Assembly (NCBI GenBank): GCA_021824565.1 | Contig: JAKAKL010000073.1 | Span: 1 to 64,000 of the forward strand | Source of the DNA: Bacteroidota bacterium | GTDB lineage: Bacteria; Bacteroidota; Ignavibacteria; Ignavibacteriales; Ignavibacteriaceae | Direction of reading: 5' to 3' | Length of the DNA stretch: 64,000 nt | Shown: one piece after another, positions 26,251-35,692 of the stretch | Layout: each line of letters opens with the position of its first letter | How positions within the stretch are numbered: position 1 is the stretch's first letter | Translations under genes and position numbers: made by a program | The notes under the pieces: model-generated | Told to the model about the DNA's origin: nothing | Database searches by the model: none | Seen by the model: only the letters and a program-made list of their open reading frames with translations

Positions 26251-27108
26251 TTATTTTTTTTCATCGCCCAAATGGAAACGGCGGAAAAGACCGATCCGCA
26301 CACTTGTTCCCTGCGCTGAGTTAAATTCTTTGATCAAGTCGGAAACTGTCTTTGTATTGTCTTTAATAAAAGCTTGTTCCGAAAGACAATTCTCCTGATA
26401 ATATTTATTCAGCTTGCCCTGAGCAATCTTGTCAAGGATTTGTTCATGTTTGCCTTCTTTGCGGGAAATCTCCTTATAGATTTCAATTTCTTTTTCGATT
26501 ATTTCTTTCGGCACTTCTTCGCGGTAAACGCAGACCGGTTTCATAGCAGCAATCTGCATCGCAATATCCTTGCCCAGTGAAGAAAATTCATCTTTCTTAG
26601 CGCCGATATTTTCGAACTTAACAAGCACTCCCAATTTAGAGCCAAGATGAACATAATCAACGATTATGCCGCCCGGAGCCTCTTCAATTGCAAAACGAGT
26701 AACCTGTATTTTCTCTCCGACTTTTCCAAGAAGATCATTTAATTGATTTTTAACATCGCTGCTCTTTTCAAGCAGATCATCCACGCTTGAAGGTTTTGCA
26801 ACGCTTACTGTTTCCAAAACATTATTTGCAAATTTCGTAAAGTCATCGCTCTTTGCGACAAAATCTGTTTCGCAGTTGACCTCTACAATTATACCGGTCT
26901 CTTTATTCTCCAAAACCTTGGTCAACACCAAACCTTCGTTAGCGGATTTCTCTGCCCTTTTCGCAGCAACAGAAGCGCCTTTCTTGCGCAGTATTTCGAT
27001 TGCCTTTTCAAAATTTCCATCGGCTTCCGTCAACGCTTTTTTACAGTCCATCATACCGGCGCCGGTTTTTTGTCTTAATTCATTTACTTGTGCAGCAGTT
27101 ATTGCCAT
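26251..27108 (-). CDS. tsf: Elongation factor Ts
   Basis: 285 aa. The N-terminal UBA-like region contains LRQKTGAGMMDCKKAL, the canonical EF-Ts signature. GIIVEVNCETDFVAKSDDF is the second signature, the TDFV segment contacting EF-Tu. It acts as guanine-nucleotide exchange factor for EF-Tu. It lies 20 bases downstream of rpsB, the near-universal order. Confidence 0.98.
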   Translation of the reverse strand: MAITAAQVNELRQKTGAGMMDCKKALTEADGNFEKAIEILRKKGASVAAKRAEKSANEGLVLTKVLENKETGIIVEVNCETDFVAKSDDFTKFANNVLETVSVAKPSSVDDLLEKSSDVKNQLNDLLGKVGEKIQVTRFAIEEAPGGIIVDYVHLGSKLGVLVKFENIGAKKDEFSSLGKDIAMQIAAMKPVCVYREEVPKEIIEKEIEIYKEISRKEGKHEQILDKIAQGKLNKYYQENCLSEQAFIKDNTKTVSDLIKEFNSAQGTSVRIGLFRRFHLGDEKK

Positions 27109-27128
27109 AATTTTTATCCCTTAAATCT

Positions 27129-27908
27129 TTATTCTGACTTAGAATTTCCTTCGTCAGCTTTATTTTTTTCTTGTTCTTTTCTAACTCTTTCATGTTCGGC
27201 AGCTTCTTCGGATTTTCTTTCCGCTGCTTTAACGCCGCCTTCATTTACAGCTTCAGCCATAATATTTGTTATTAATTCAATAGTCTTTACGGCGTCATCA
27301 TTAGCGGCTATTACGAAGTCAACTTCATCCGGATCGCAGTTTGTATCAACTATCGCAAACACCGGGATGTTCAATCTTTTAGCCTCTTTAATTGCGATTG
27401 CTTCCTTCTTGATGTCAACTACAAACATTGCTCCCGGAAGCCTCGACATTGTTTCAACGCCTTCCAAAACTTTTTTAAGCTTATCTTTTTCTCTCGTCAG
27501 GAAAAGTCTTTCCTTCTTGGTAATCATATCAAAGGTGCCGTCTGTTTCCTGCTTCTCAATATTGTTAAGGCGTTTAATACTTTTTCTAATCGTAGAAAAG
27601 TTGGTAAGCATTCCGCCGAGCCATCTTTCACTTACCCAATTTACTTCGCATCTTCTCGCTTCCGCTTCAATAACATTCTTTGCCTGCTTTTTAGTTCCGA
27701 CAAAAAGAACCTTCTTGCCGTCGGCTACTAAGTTAGACAAAGCGTCTGCAGCATCATGGACTTGGGTTTGCGTTTTCTTTAGATCTATAATATGAATACC
27801 ATTCTTCTCCATGAAGATATATGGCTTCATTTTAGGATTCCATCGGCGTGTTAAGTGACCGAAGTGTGCACCAGACTCTATAAGCTGGGTAATATCAAGC
27901 TTTTTCAT
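27129..27908 (-). CDS. rpsB: 30S ribosomal protein S2
   Basis: 259 aa. [19 protein letters not shown] is the S2 signature; [18 protein letters not shown] and [19 protein letters not shown] follow in the expected order, and [19 protein letters not shown] is the C-terminal motif. A charged tail ([18 protein letters not shown]) extends past the core. It begins the rpsB-tsf transcript. The 105-base leader before it contains a GC-rich patch, but I could not assign an autoregulatory structure. Confidence 0.98.
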   Translation of the reverse strand: MKKLDITQLIESGAHFGHLTRRWNPKMKPYIFMEKNGIHIIDLKKTQTQVHDAADALSNLVADGKKVLFVGTKKQAKNVIEAEARRCEVNWVSERWLGGMLTNFSTIRKSIKRLNNIEKQETDGTFDMITKKERLFLTREKDKLKKVLEGVETMSRLPGAMFVVDIKKEAIAIKEAKRLNIPVFAIVDTNCDPDEVDFVIAANDDAVKTIELITNIMAEAVNEGGVKAAERKSEEAAEHERVRKEQEKNKADEGNSKSE

Positions 27909-28013
27909 ATAAGCTCCTGTTTTTTTCTTCTACTCTCTTCATCTTTACCTACAATCCCTTTTCAGCAGGGACACAGGCGGTAAATCGGAAAGTATGATTG
28001 ATAAATTAATAAA

Positions 28014-28400
28014 TTAACGTTTAGAAAATTGAAATCTTTTTCTTGCTTTTGCCTGACCGTATTTTTTACGCTCAACCATTCTTGGGTCCCTTGTTAAAAA
28101 TCCTTCCGACTTTAATGCGGATCTATGTTCGGCATTTTGTGAGATCAATGCTCTCGCAATTCCAAGCCTTATTGCCTGAGCTTGACCGGTTGTGCCGCCT
28201 CCAACTACATTTACCATAACATCAAATTGACCAAAAGTATTTGTCACCTTAAACGGATTAACAATGTCTTCACGGCTCAGAATCTGCGGAAAAGCTTTTT
28301 CAAACTCTCTGCCGTTCACGGTTATTTTCCCGTCGCCGTTTCTTAAAATTACTCTTGCAACTGAAGTTTTTCTTCTTCCAACAAAAATCTGATCTGCCAT
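28014..28400 (-). CDS. rpsI: 30S ribosomal protein S9
   Basis: 128 aa. [19 protein letters not shown], then [19 protein letters not shown], and the basic C-terminus [18 protein letters not shown] reaching the P-site. Its ATG overlaps the rplM stop codon by one base (TAATG), the standard coupled rplM-rpsI arrangement. Confidence 0.99.
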   Translation of the reverse strand: MADQIFVGRRKTSVARVILRNGDGKITVNGREFEKAFPQILSREDIVNPFKVTNTFGQFDVMVNVVGGGTTGQAQAIRLGIARALISQNAEHRSALKSEGFLTRDPRMVERKKYGQAKARKRFQFSKR

Positions 28401-28849
28401 TATTTCTCCGATAAGCTAATTAATTCCGGTTTCTGCGCCTGATGCGGATGATTTTCACCGGGGTATACTTTTAATTTCTTAATTAATTGATTACCAAGCC
28501 TGGTCTTGGGAAGCATGCCTTTAACAGCGCTTTCAATAATATATTCAGCATTATTCTTCTTAAGTTCCTGATAGCTTTTAGTTTTCAAACCGCCCGGGTA
28601 ACCTGAATAATGTACGTAAGTTTTTAACGACTCTCTTTTGCCGGTTACTTTAACCTGGTCTGCGTTGATAACAACAACAAAATCTCCTGTATCTGCATTA
28701 GGTGAAAAAGCAGCTTTTTCTTTACCTCGAATTATTCTTGCAACTTTAGTAGCAAGGCGTCCTAAAATCTGATCCTTCGCATCAACAACGTACCACTTTC
28801 TATCAGCATCAGCAGTTGCGATAAACTTTGTCATTTTGGCTTGTTTCAT
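28400..28849 (-). CDS. rplM: 50S ribosomal protein L13
   Basis: 149 aa. [20 protein letters not shown] is the L13 N-terminal motif, [18 protein letters not shown] the central strand, and [20 protein letters not shown] the signature. It starts the rplM-rpsI operon. A second ATG (codon 6) is possible. The 134-base leader shows no recognised regulatory structure. Confidence 0.98.
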   Translation of the reverse strand: MKQAKMTKFIATADADRKWYVVDAKDQILGRLATKVARIIRGKEKAAFSPNADTGDFVVVINADQVKVTGKRESLKTYVHYSGYPGGLKTKSYQELKKNNAEYIIESAVKGMLPKTRLGNQLIKKLKVYPGENHPHQAQKPELISLSEK

Positions 28850-28983
28850 TTAAAATATTCTCCGAAATCAAAAATCCTTTTTAATAAAGTGTGGAAAATT
28901 AAGGGTTACAGGAAAGAAAGTCAAGGATTTGAATAATAATTAAATTTAGAACTATCATATATGCATCAACAACTACTTTTGGG

Positions 28984-29721
28984 CTAAAATAACGACTTGC
29001 CGAACTTGAATGATTTAACCATTCCGAAAAATACCGGTTGGAATGCATTAAAAGCCTGCTTCCCTTCCATTATTAATTTTAAGCTGTAATCCTGATCGGA
29101 ATTAGTATGAATATAAATTGTCTGCGATATTTGTCCTTCAAGTTCCTGTGGATCATTAAAATAAACATCATAACCATTAATTTCAGTTTTGTGTTTATAA
29201 CGCTGCGGATCAAATAAATCTTTATCCTCGACTTCAAGATGAACGTAGGGAGGCGGATAAATATTGGTTTGTGTAAACCAAAACGTTACGCCGTCAAGTT
29301 TATTCTTCACATCCGAGTCAACATAAGTCCAGCCGTTTGGATAGCGGAGCGTTACGTCTAATGTAGATTCGTGGTAGACCTGGTCCAGGCTTGTAGTATC
29401 CACAGGGAAGTTTGAAAAATTATAAAAGGATTGATTCGCTTCAGTTTCATTTGTTTTATCCAGGATCTTCTTTTCTTCATCAACTTTTTTTATTGAAGAT
29501 TCATTATTTCTTGAAGTGAAATTATCTTTTCCGTTTTGCGAGGATGTTTGACTTTGTAAATAATCATCTGAAGTAATTTGTATAAATCCTCTGCCGGCGT
29601 GCGGCTTATCCGAAGTTTCATTTAAAATAATTATTACCAAAAACAGCGAGGCAATATGCAGCAGCAGCGATGCCGAAGAACTAAATATCTTATCCTTTTC
29701 CAATCCAATTTGAAGTTTCAT
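28984..29721 (-). CDS. Membrane-anchored hypothetical protein with TonB-like N-terminus
   Basis: 245 aa. A short cytoplasmic start (KLQIGLEKDKIF) and one membrane helix (about 15-36) resemble the anchor of TonB-type proteins. A polar, probably disordered linker (about 45-115) follows, then a beta-rich periplasmic domain beginning near TLDVTLRYPNGWTYVD. It has no TonB C-terminal signature, so a TonB function is not claimed. It is divergent from the epimerase gene at 29839; the 117-base interval should hold both promoters. Family not recognised. Confidence 0.65.
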   Translation of the reverse strand: MKLQIGLEKDKIFSSSASLLLHIASLFLVIIILNETSDKPHAGRGFIQITSDDYLQSQTSSQNGKDNFTSRNNESSIKKVDEEKKILDKTNETEANQSFYNFSNFPVDTTSLDQVYHESTLDVTLRYPNGWTYVDSDVKNKLDGVTFWFTQTNIYPPPYVHLEVEDKDLFDPQRYKHKTEINGYDVYFNDPQELEGQISQTIYIHTNSDQDYSLKLIMEGKQAFNAFQPVFFGMVKSFKFGKSLF

Positions 29722-29838
29722 CTAACTCAAAATAATTTATTCATTCTTTCGTTTAAAATATAACAATTCTTTTTTGAAGGCAGATACAAAATATTTAATT
29801 TTACAATCTTAATTTAACAAACTGTAAAAAGGCTTGAA

Positions 29839-30876
29839 ATGAAATTTCTTGTAACCGGCGGAGCAGGATTCCTTGGAATAAATTTAGTTAGACACTTAAA
29901 ACAGCACGGGCACGATGTTGTTTCGATAGACATCGTGAAGTTCGATTATCCCGATATGAATGATAAAATAAAAATCATAACCGGGGATATTCGAGATAAA
30001 AAGGCAGTCGATGACGCAATGAAAGATATTAACGTAGTTGTTCATACAGCTGCGGCGCTGCCGTTATATTCGCCCGAAGAAATTTTATCTACAGATATAG
30101 GCGGAACAAAGAATTTGCTTGAGTCCGCAGCAAAAGATAAAGTTGAAAGATTTATTCATATTTCTTCAACTGCCGTTTATGGAATTCCCGATCACCATCC
30201 TTTATATGAAACAGATAAACTTGACGGAGTTGGTCCTTACGGCAAAGCTAAAATTCAAGCCGAGGAAGAATGCGAAAAATATAGAAAAGAAGGAATGTGT
30301 GTCTCAATAATTCGTCCGAAATCTTTTGTCGGACCTGAGCGTCTTGGTGTTTTTGATCTTCTGTACGATTGGGCGTACGACGGCAAAGGTTTCCCGATGA
30401 TAGGCAGCGGCAATAACCGCTATCAGCTTCTCGATGTCGAAGATCTTTGCGATGCAATTTTACTTTGCGCAACTCTTGAAAAAGAAAAAGTCAACGACAC
30501 ATTTAATATCGGTGCAAAAGTTTATACAACAATGAAAGAAGATTACCAGGCTGTTCTAAATTATGCAGGCTTCAATAAAAAAATTGTTGCTCTGCCTGAA
30601 AAACCTGCAATTGCGCTTCTCAAAATCCTCGAAGCTTTTAAGCTTTCACCGCTTTACAAATGGGTTTATGAAACCGCATCAAAAGATTCTTTCGTATCGA
30701 TAGAAAAGGCTGAAAAGATTCTCGGCTATTCTCCCAAATATTCAAATAAAGATGCTCTGATTAGAAATTATAAATGGTACAAAGAGCATAAAAATGATTT
30801 TAAGAATTCCATAGGAGTGACGCACCGCGTTCCCTGGAAGCAGGGGCTGTTAAGAATCGCTAAAGCGTTCTTTTAA
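29839..30876 (+). CDS. NAD(P)-dependent epimerase/dehydratase (extended SDR)
   Basis: 345 aa. GGAGFLGINLVRHLKQHG is the Rossmann G-x-x-G-x-x-G loop; HISSTAVYG and YGKAKIQAEE supply the catalytic Ser/Thr and Tyr-x-x-x-Lys; RPKSFVGPERLG and YQLLDVEDLCDAI are typical of sugar-nucleotide epimerases. Substrate not evident. It is followed 51 bases later by the deoxyhypusine-synthase-like gene on the same strand. Confidence 0.9.
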   Translation: MKFLVTGGAGFLGINLVRHLKQHGHDVVSIDIVKFDYPDMNDKIKIITGDIRDKKAVDDAMKDINVVVHTAAALPLYSPEEILSTDIGGTKNLLESAAKDKVERFIHISSTAVYGIPDHHPLYETDKLDGVGPYGKAKIQAEEECEKYRKEGMCVSIIRPKSFVGPERLGVFDLLYDWAYDGKGFPMIGSGNNRYQLLDVEDLCDAILLCATLEKEKVNDTFNIGAKVYTTMKEDYQAVLNYAGFNKKIVALPEKPAIALLKILEAFKLSPLYKWVYETASKDSFVSIEKAEKILGYSPKYSNKDALIRNYKWYKEHKNDFKNSIGVTHRVPWKQGLLRIAKAFF

Positions 30877-30927
30877 TTTCGACAACAAAGTTTTATATTA
30901 AAATTACATGAATGAAAGGATTAAGTT

Positions 30928-31971
30928 ATGTCAAGCAAAAAAGATTATTTAAAAAGTACGATTGAACATATTGATATTAAAAAGCACAACGTTATCGATC
31001 TCGTTGACTCGATGAAGCAAATGGCTTTCTCTGCAAGAGATCTGAACCGGGCAGCAAATATTTATGATAGAATGCTCCGTGACAAAGACTGCGGAATTAT
31101 TTTAACGCTCGCCGGAAGCTTGTTCAGCGCTGGACTAAAAAGAGTCGTTTATGATCTTATCATGAACAATATGGTTGACGCAGTTGTGTCTACCGGGGCG
31201 CTGATGGTCGATCAAGATTTTTTTGAAGCGCTTGGATTTAAACACTACGTCGGCACCCCGTTCAGCGACGATAATGAACTGAGAGAGCTTCACATCGACA
31301 GAATTTACGACACTTACATTGATGAAGATGAATTAAGAATTTGCGATGAAACTACCGCAAAAATATTTGATTCGCTTGAACCCAAACCTTATTCATCGCG
31401 CGAGCTGTTATGGGAATTTGGAAAATATCTTGACGAAAACGGCGGACCAAAGTGCGGCGATTCAGTTATCTACGCAGCGTATAAAAAGAACGTTCCGATT
31501 TTTGTTCCCGCATTTTCCGATTGTTCCGCGGGCTTCGGATTCGTTATGCACCAAACAAAAAATCCTGATAAACACGCATCGATTGATTCCGCTAAGGACT
31601 TTTTAGAACTTACGAAGATTAAGCTGCACAGCAATGAAACCGGAATATTTATGATAGGCGGTGGCGTACCGAAAAACTTTACGCAGGATATTGTGGTCGC
31701 CGCAGACATATTAAAAGAAGATGCGCCCATGCACAAATACGCTGTTCAAATAACCGTCGCAGATGTTCGAGACGGCGCACTATCAAGCTCTACACTTAAA
31801 GAAGCAAGCTCGTGGGGAAAAGTTGAAACCACATTTGAACAGATGGTTTTTTCAGAAGCGACAATAGCAATGCCTCTAATCGCCGGCTATGCTTACCATA
31901 AAGGAGCCTGGAGAGAAAGAAAGTCCCGAGAATTCCAGAAGATATTTGCAATGACAAATGCCAATGTTTAA
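30928..31971 (+). CDS. Deoxyhypusine synthase-like enzyme
   Basis: 347 aa, the length of DHS-family proteins. Motifs seen: CGIILTLAGSLFSAGLKRVV (N-terminal, NAD-binding region), DAVVSTGALMVDQDF, VPIFVPAFSDCSAGFGF, FMIGGGVPKNFTQD, and EASSWGKV, where the lysine matches the active-site Lys of human DHS (EAVSWGKI). Bacteria lack eIF5A, so a polyamine such as spermidine or homospermidine is a more likely acceptor than a protein. A clear terminator follows. The protein has retained the catalytic residues, so it is likely active. Confidence 0.88.
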   Translation: MSSKKDYLKSTIEHIDIKKHNVIDLVDSMKQMAFSARDLNRAANIYDRMLRDKDCGIILTLAGSLFSAGLKRVVYDLIMNNMVDAVVSTGALMVDQDFFEALGFKHYVGTPFSDDNELRELHIDRIYDTYIDEDELRICDETTAKIFDSLEPKPYSSRELLWEFGKYLDENGGPKCGDSVIYAAYKKNVPIFVPAFSDCSAGFGFVMHQTKNPDKHASIDSAKDFLELTKIKLHSNETGIFMIGGGVPKNFTQDIVVAADILKEDAPMHKYAVQITVADVRDGALSSSTLKEASSWGKVETTFEQMVFSEATIAMPLIAGYAYHKGAWRERKSREFQKIFAMTNANV

Positions 31972-31990
31972 ATGAGAACTTTTTCAATCT

Positions 31991-32018
31991 GCCGCTGCTG
32001 ACTACAGCGGCTTTTTTA
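31991..32018 (+). terminator. Rho-independent terminator after the DHS-like gene
   Basis: GC-rich stem GCCGCTG (31991-31997) / CAGCGGC (32005-32011) with a 7-base loop, directly followed by a T run. It lies 20 bases past the stop codon. Confidence 0.93.
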
Positions 32019-32224
32019 TTTTAAAAGCTTTGTTGACGGATAATTATTACAACTCCTTCCTCGCCGTTTTCATAAGCTGTTTCTGAATATTCTTTGCTTT
32101 GAAATTGCTTTATGATGCTTTACAAATATTTCATATATATAAATCATCGTGATTTCTATTTCATTCAAATTGATTTATAATTTTGCTATGTTTGAGTGTG
32201 AATTAAGAAATTACAGGAAAAGAA

Positions 32225-33334
32225 ATGTCCGATATAACAAAGAGTGAAATATTAAATACATTAAAAAAAACAGAAGATACAAATCTGAATAAAGATTTTT
32301 TGATACTGAATTCAATTAAGAACTTTGAATTAAAAGGGAAAGAGTTAAGCTTTGAAATAACTGTTCCGCTTATAAATAAAAACAGCTCAAACGATCTGAA
32401 AGAAAAGTTTATAAGATTGATCCATGAAGATTTTCCGTCATTAAAGAAAATTGATATAAAAATTGATGAGAAGGTAACTGCTCATCAGGATAAGAAGAAG
32501 AGTGCTGTGCTGCCGGGAATTAAAAATACAATTGCAGTGGCAAGCGGCAAGGGCGGTGTTGGTAAGAGCACTATTGCTGTGAATCTTGCAGTTGCATTAT
32601 CTCAAGACGGCGCAACAGTTGGGTTGATCGATGCGGATATATACGGACCGAGCATTCCACTAATGCTTGGGCTTAAAGACAAGCCGAAAGTTTTTCAAAG
32701 TCAGCATTCGATGAAAATACTCCCGCTTTCCAATTACGGTGTAAAAGTAATTTCAATCGGAGTGCTTGTAGATGATAATGCGCCCGTGATCTGGCGCGGT
32801 CCTATGGCAAGCGGCGCTGTAAAACAATTTATGACAGACGTAGATTGGGGCGAGCTTGATTATCTCATCTTTGATCTTCCTCCTGGAACGGGCGACATTC
32901 AGTTGACGCTGGTTCAGACAATACCATTGACAGGAGCAGTTATTGTAACAACGCCGCAGGAAGTTTCTTTGATAGACGCGCGTAAAGCGTTAAAAATGTT
33001 CAGCCGTGTAAACGTACCTGTACTGGGAGTGATAGAAAATATGAGTTATTTTATTGCACCGGATACTGGAAAGAAGTACGACATATTTGGAACCGGCGGC
33101 GGCTCGAAAATAGCGGCTGAACTTGAAGTGCCTTTTCTGGGCGGTTTGCCAATCGAACCTCAGATTAGGATTGGAGGCGATAACGGTGTGCCTATTGCAT
33201 TTGACTCGCCCGGCTCTGTGCAGTCTAAAATTATGGCTGAGATCTCAAGAAACTTATCTGCACAAGTTAATCTCAGAAACATAAACGGCGGGCAGTCATC
33301 TGATCTTGAAATTATCCTGGGTGACGACGAATAA
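32225..33334 (+). CDS. Mrp/ApbC-type Fe-S cluster carrier ATPase
   Basis: 369 aa. Residues about 1-85 form a MIP18/DUF59-type domain. The P-loop ATPase starts near 100: ASGKGGVGKST (deviant Walker A), DADIYGPSIPLMLGL (switch I), DLPPGTGDIQL (Walker B region), and VLGVIENMSYF. This family transfers [4Fe-4S] clusters to apo-proteins; the usual C-terminal Cys-x-x-Cys is not obvious here (the IENMSYFIAPDTGK segment replaces the Cys pair), which is worth noting. The next gene, a NifU C-terminal protein, starts 10 bases downstream. Confidence 0.92.
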   Translation: MSDITKSEILNTLKKTEDTNLNKDFLILNSIKNFELKGKELSFEITVPLINKNSSNDLKEKFIRLIHEDFPSLKKIDIKIDEKVTAHQDKKKSAVLPGIKNTIAVASGKGGVGKSTIAVNLAVALSQDGATVGLIDADIYGPSIPLMLGLKDKPKVFQSQHSMKILPLSNYGVKVISIGVLVDDNAPVIWRGPMASGAVKQFMTDVDWGELDYLIFDLPPGTGDIQLTLVQTIPLTGAVIVTTPQEVSLIDARKALKMFSRVNVPVLGVIENMSYFIAPDTGKKYDIFGTGGGSKIAAELEVPFLGGLPIEPQIRIGGDNGVPIAFDSPGSVQSKIMAEISRNLSAQVNLRNINGGQSSDLEIILGDDE

Positions 33335-33344
33335 GAAGAAAACT

Positions 33345-33581
33345 ATGAAACCGGAAATGAAAGAAAATGTTTTAAAGGCTCTTGATTCAATCAGGCCTTT
33401 TTTACAATCCGACAGCGGCGATGTAGAATTAATAGAAATTACCGAAGATCTGATCGTCAAGGTAAAGCTCATCGGCGCATGCAGTTTTTGTCCGCTTTCG
33501 ATAATGACTTTAAGAGCAGGAATAGAGCGCTCACTGCTGCGGCAGATTCCCGAAATTAAACGAGTAGAAGCGGTAAATTAA
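33345..33581 (+). CDS. NifU C-terminal domain (Nfu-type) Fe-S scaffold protein
   Basis: 78 aa from the ATG at 33345; a longer frame from 33306 would overlap the Mrp gene. It is a stand-alone NifU_C domain: GDVELIEITEDLIVKVKL, then GACSFCPLSIMTLRAGIE with the Cys-x-x-Cys that holds a [4Fe-4S] cluster at the dimer interface. The Mrp-Nfu pairing points to a joint role in Fe-S delivery, useful in a cell with many metalloproteins. Confidence 0.92.
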   Translation: MKPEMKENVLKALDSIRPFLQSDSGDVELIEITEDLIVKVKLIGACSFCPLSIMTLRAGIERSLLRQIPEIKRVEAVN

Positions 33582-33602
33582 AAATAATTATCGGCATCAG
33601 TA

Positions 33603-34655
33603 ATGAATGAAGTTGCTCAAAATAAGGCAGCGAAAATAATTTTTTGGACAGTAGTTGTCCTAATTGCTGCGTATATATTGTATTTAATTTCAGAGCTAAT
33701 AATTATATTATCTTTATCAATCCTGCTGACGCTTATATTTAATCCGCTGATTAATATTTTAGAAAGCAAAGGAATTAACCGTCTTGCATCTACGGTTGCT
33801 GTATTTTTAGTAATAGGCTTACTTCTTTATTTCGGTCTTTCATTTCTGATTCCTCAGTTCATGCTTCAGATGAATCAATTGATTCAGACACTGCATGTTC
33901 ATACTTTGCATGAGCAAATCTTTTCAGTAGAAAAAAAGATTTATTATTACCTTCCCTTCTTCACTCTCGGAGATTTGACAAAGAGAGTGGAAGAATTTAT
34001 TTCATCGGAAATAATCAGATCTGTTGATAGAATTTCAATACTGCTTACGAATTTAGTGTCTATTATTGCACTGGTAGTAATTGTTCCTTTCACGACATTC
34101 TTCTTATTGAAAGATAATAAAGTGCTGCTGAAGGGGCTTCTTCATTTAATGCCCAATAAATATTTTGAAATGACATACTGGATTACAAAAAAAGTTGCAA
34201 TACAACTCGGCAGATTCGTAAGAGGATGGATTTTTGATGCGACATTTGTTGGCGTAGCATGCGGTTTTGGGTATTACGTAATTGGGGTTAACAATGCCCT
34301 GCCGCTTGGATTGATTTCCGGTCTTGGTCATCTTGTCCCGTATTTTGGTCCATTAATCGGCGGCATTCCTGCAATAGCAATTTCAATAATACAATATGGA
34401 GATCTCTCTCACGTACCTCATATTATTCTTTTAATGGCGACGGTTTACATGATTGACAACGGATTGGTTCAGCCCTATGTCTTTTCCAAAAGCGTAGACA
34501 TGCATCCGATAGTAATTATACTTTTAATCATCACGGGAAGCCAATTGTTTGGTGTAATCGGGATGCTTCTTGCAGTGCCTGTTGCTTCAGTAATTAGAAC
34601 GGCTGCAAAAGAAATATACTTTGCGTATAAGAATTATAAGATTGCGAAGCTATAA
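33603..34655 (+). CDS. AI-2E family transporter (DUF20 permease)
   Basis: 350 aa with about 7-8 membrane helices. It has the characteristic FNPLINILESKG segment, IVPFTTFFLLKDN in the middle, and SGLGHLVPYFGPLIGGIPA with the GPLIG motif, then a long final helix. The family name comes from autoinducer-2 export, but many members are Na+/H+ antiporters or of unknown substrate. It starts 21 bases after the nfu gene and probably belongs to the same transcript. It converges with the MoxR gene 10 bases away. Confidence 0.88.
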   Translation: MNEVAQNKAAKIIFWTVVVLIAAYILYLISELIIILSLSILLTLIFNPLINILESKGINRLASTVAVFLVIGLLLYFGLSFLIPQFMLQMNQLIQTLHVHTLHEQIFSVEKKIYYYLPFFTLGDLTKRVEEFISSEIIRSVDRISILLTNLVSIIALVVIVPFTTFFLLKDNKVLLKGLLHLMPNKYFEMTYWITKKVAIQLGRFVRGWIFDATFVGVACGFGYYVIGVNNALPLGLISGLGHLVPYFGPLIGGIPAIAISIIQYGDLSHVPHIILLMATVYMIDNGLVQPYVFSKSVDMHPIVIILLIITGSQLFGVIGMLLAVPVASVIRTAAKEIYFAYKNYKIAKL

Positions 34656-34665
34656 GGGATTTAAA

Positions 34666-35661
34666 TTATTCGGCTAATAATTTTTTTATTACTTCAACGG
34701 AATTAACGCCGTCTGCTTCGGCGCTGAAGTTCGTAATTATTCTATGACGCAGAGTTGGTATCATTGCAAACTTTACATCGTCTACATTAGGAGTAAACCT
34801 GCCTTCAACTACCGCCTTGGTTTTGGCAGCTAAAATTAAGTACTGTGGAGCTGTCGGTCCGGCGCCCCAGCTAATCCAGTTTTTTATAAATTGTGGTGAC
34901 GCGTCGTTATCAGGACGTGTTTTATTTACTATGTTTACGGCATATTCTATAACTTTCTCCGCAACAGGAACTTTTCTTACCAAATTTTGAAAGCCGATCA
35001 ATTCATCGGCGTTAACAACTTTAGATAAGTTCGGTAAATATTCGCTAGTAGTTGATTGAACAATTTTTACTTCCTCATGAAATGACGGATAGCCGAGCCA
35101 GAGATTAAACATAAATCTATCAAGCTGCGCCTCGGGCAAAGGATAAGTTCCTTCCTGTTCGATCGGATTTTGAGTAGCAAGCACAAAGAAAGGTTCGGCT
35201 AAAGAATATGTCGTTCCGGCAGTTGTCACTTTGTGCTCCTGCATTGCCTCAAGCAGAGCTGATTGTGTTTTGGGAGGTGTTCTATTTATTTCATCTGCAA
35301 GAACAACGTTCGCAAATATCGGTCCCGGGACAAATCTGAAATTTCTTTTTTTAGATAATGGATCTTCTTCAACCAATTCTGTCCCGGTTATATCGCTCGG
35401 CATAAGATCGGGAGTAAACTGAATCCGGTTAAAGCTGAGGTGCATAACTTCAGCAAGCGTTTTTATAAGAAGAGTTTTTGCAAGACCGGGAACGCCGACA
35501 AGCAGGCAATGACCTCTTGAAAGCAGAGAAATCAAAAGCTGATCGATTATTTCATCCTGACCAATAATAACTTTTGCAATCTCGCTCTTAATTTTTTTTA
35601 CAGTATCATTAAGGCTTTCTACTAGCTGAACATCATCAGCGGCTGCTTCGTTGGTTTTCAA
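34666..35661 (-). CDS. MoxR-type AAA+ ATPase
   Basis: 331 aa. GVPGLAKTLLIKTLAE (Walker A), IQFTPDLMPSDITGTE, VVLADEINRTPPKTQSALLEAM (Walker B and sensor), ATQNPIEQEGTYPLPEAQLDRF, and the C-terminal lid FAMIPTLRHRI are all present. MoxR ATPases usually pair with von Willebrand-type partners to insert metals or remodel proteins; no such partner follows in this window, as the next downstream gene is convergent. ATG at 35661. Confidence 0.93.
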   Translation of the reverse strand: MKTNEAAADDVQLVESLNDTVKKIKSEIAKVIIGQDEIIDQLLISLLSRGHCLLVGVPGLAKTLLIKTLAEVMHLSFNRIQFTPDLMPSDITGTELVEEDPLSKKRNFRFVPGPIFANVVLADEINRTPPKTQSALLEAMQEHKVTTAGTTYSLAEPFFVLATQNPIEQEGTYPLPEAQLDRFMFNLWLGYPSFHEEVKIVQSTTSEYLPNLSKVVNADELIGFQNLVRKVPVAEKVIEYAVNIVNKTRPDNDASPQFIKNWISWGAGPTAPQYLILAAKTKAVVEGRFTPNVDDVKFAMIPTLRHRIITNFSAEADGVNSVEVIKKLLAE

Positions 35662-35692
35662 TTTTTTTCCTTTTCAGTTAATATGAAAGAGA

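Noticed and set aside
27088-27795. 235-codon plus-strand ORF antisense to rpsB
   Set aside because: The minus strand encodes the unmistakable ribosomal protein S2; the long Ser-rich antisense frame is a codon-usage artefact.
32041-32224. Possible riboswitch between the DHS-like gene terminator and the Mrp gene
   Set aside because: No conserved stem-loop core of a known class could be recognised; only A+T-rich sequence.
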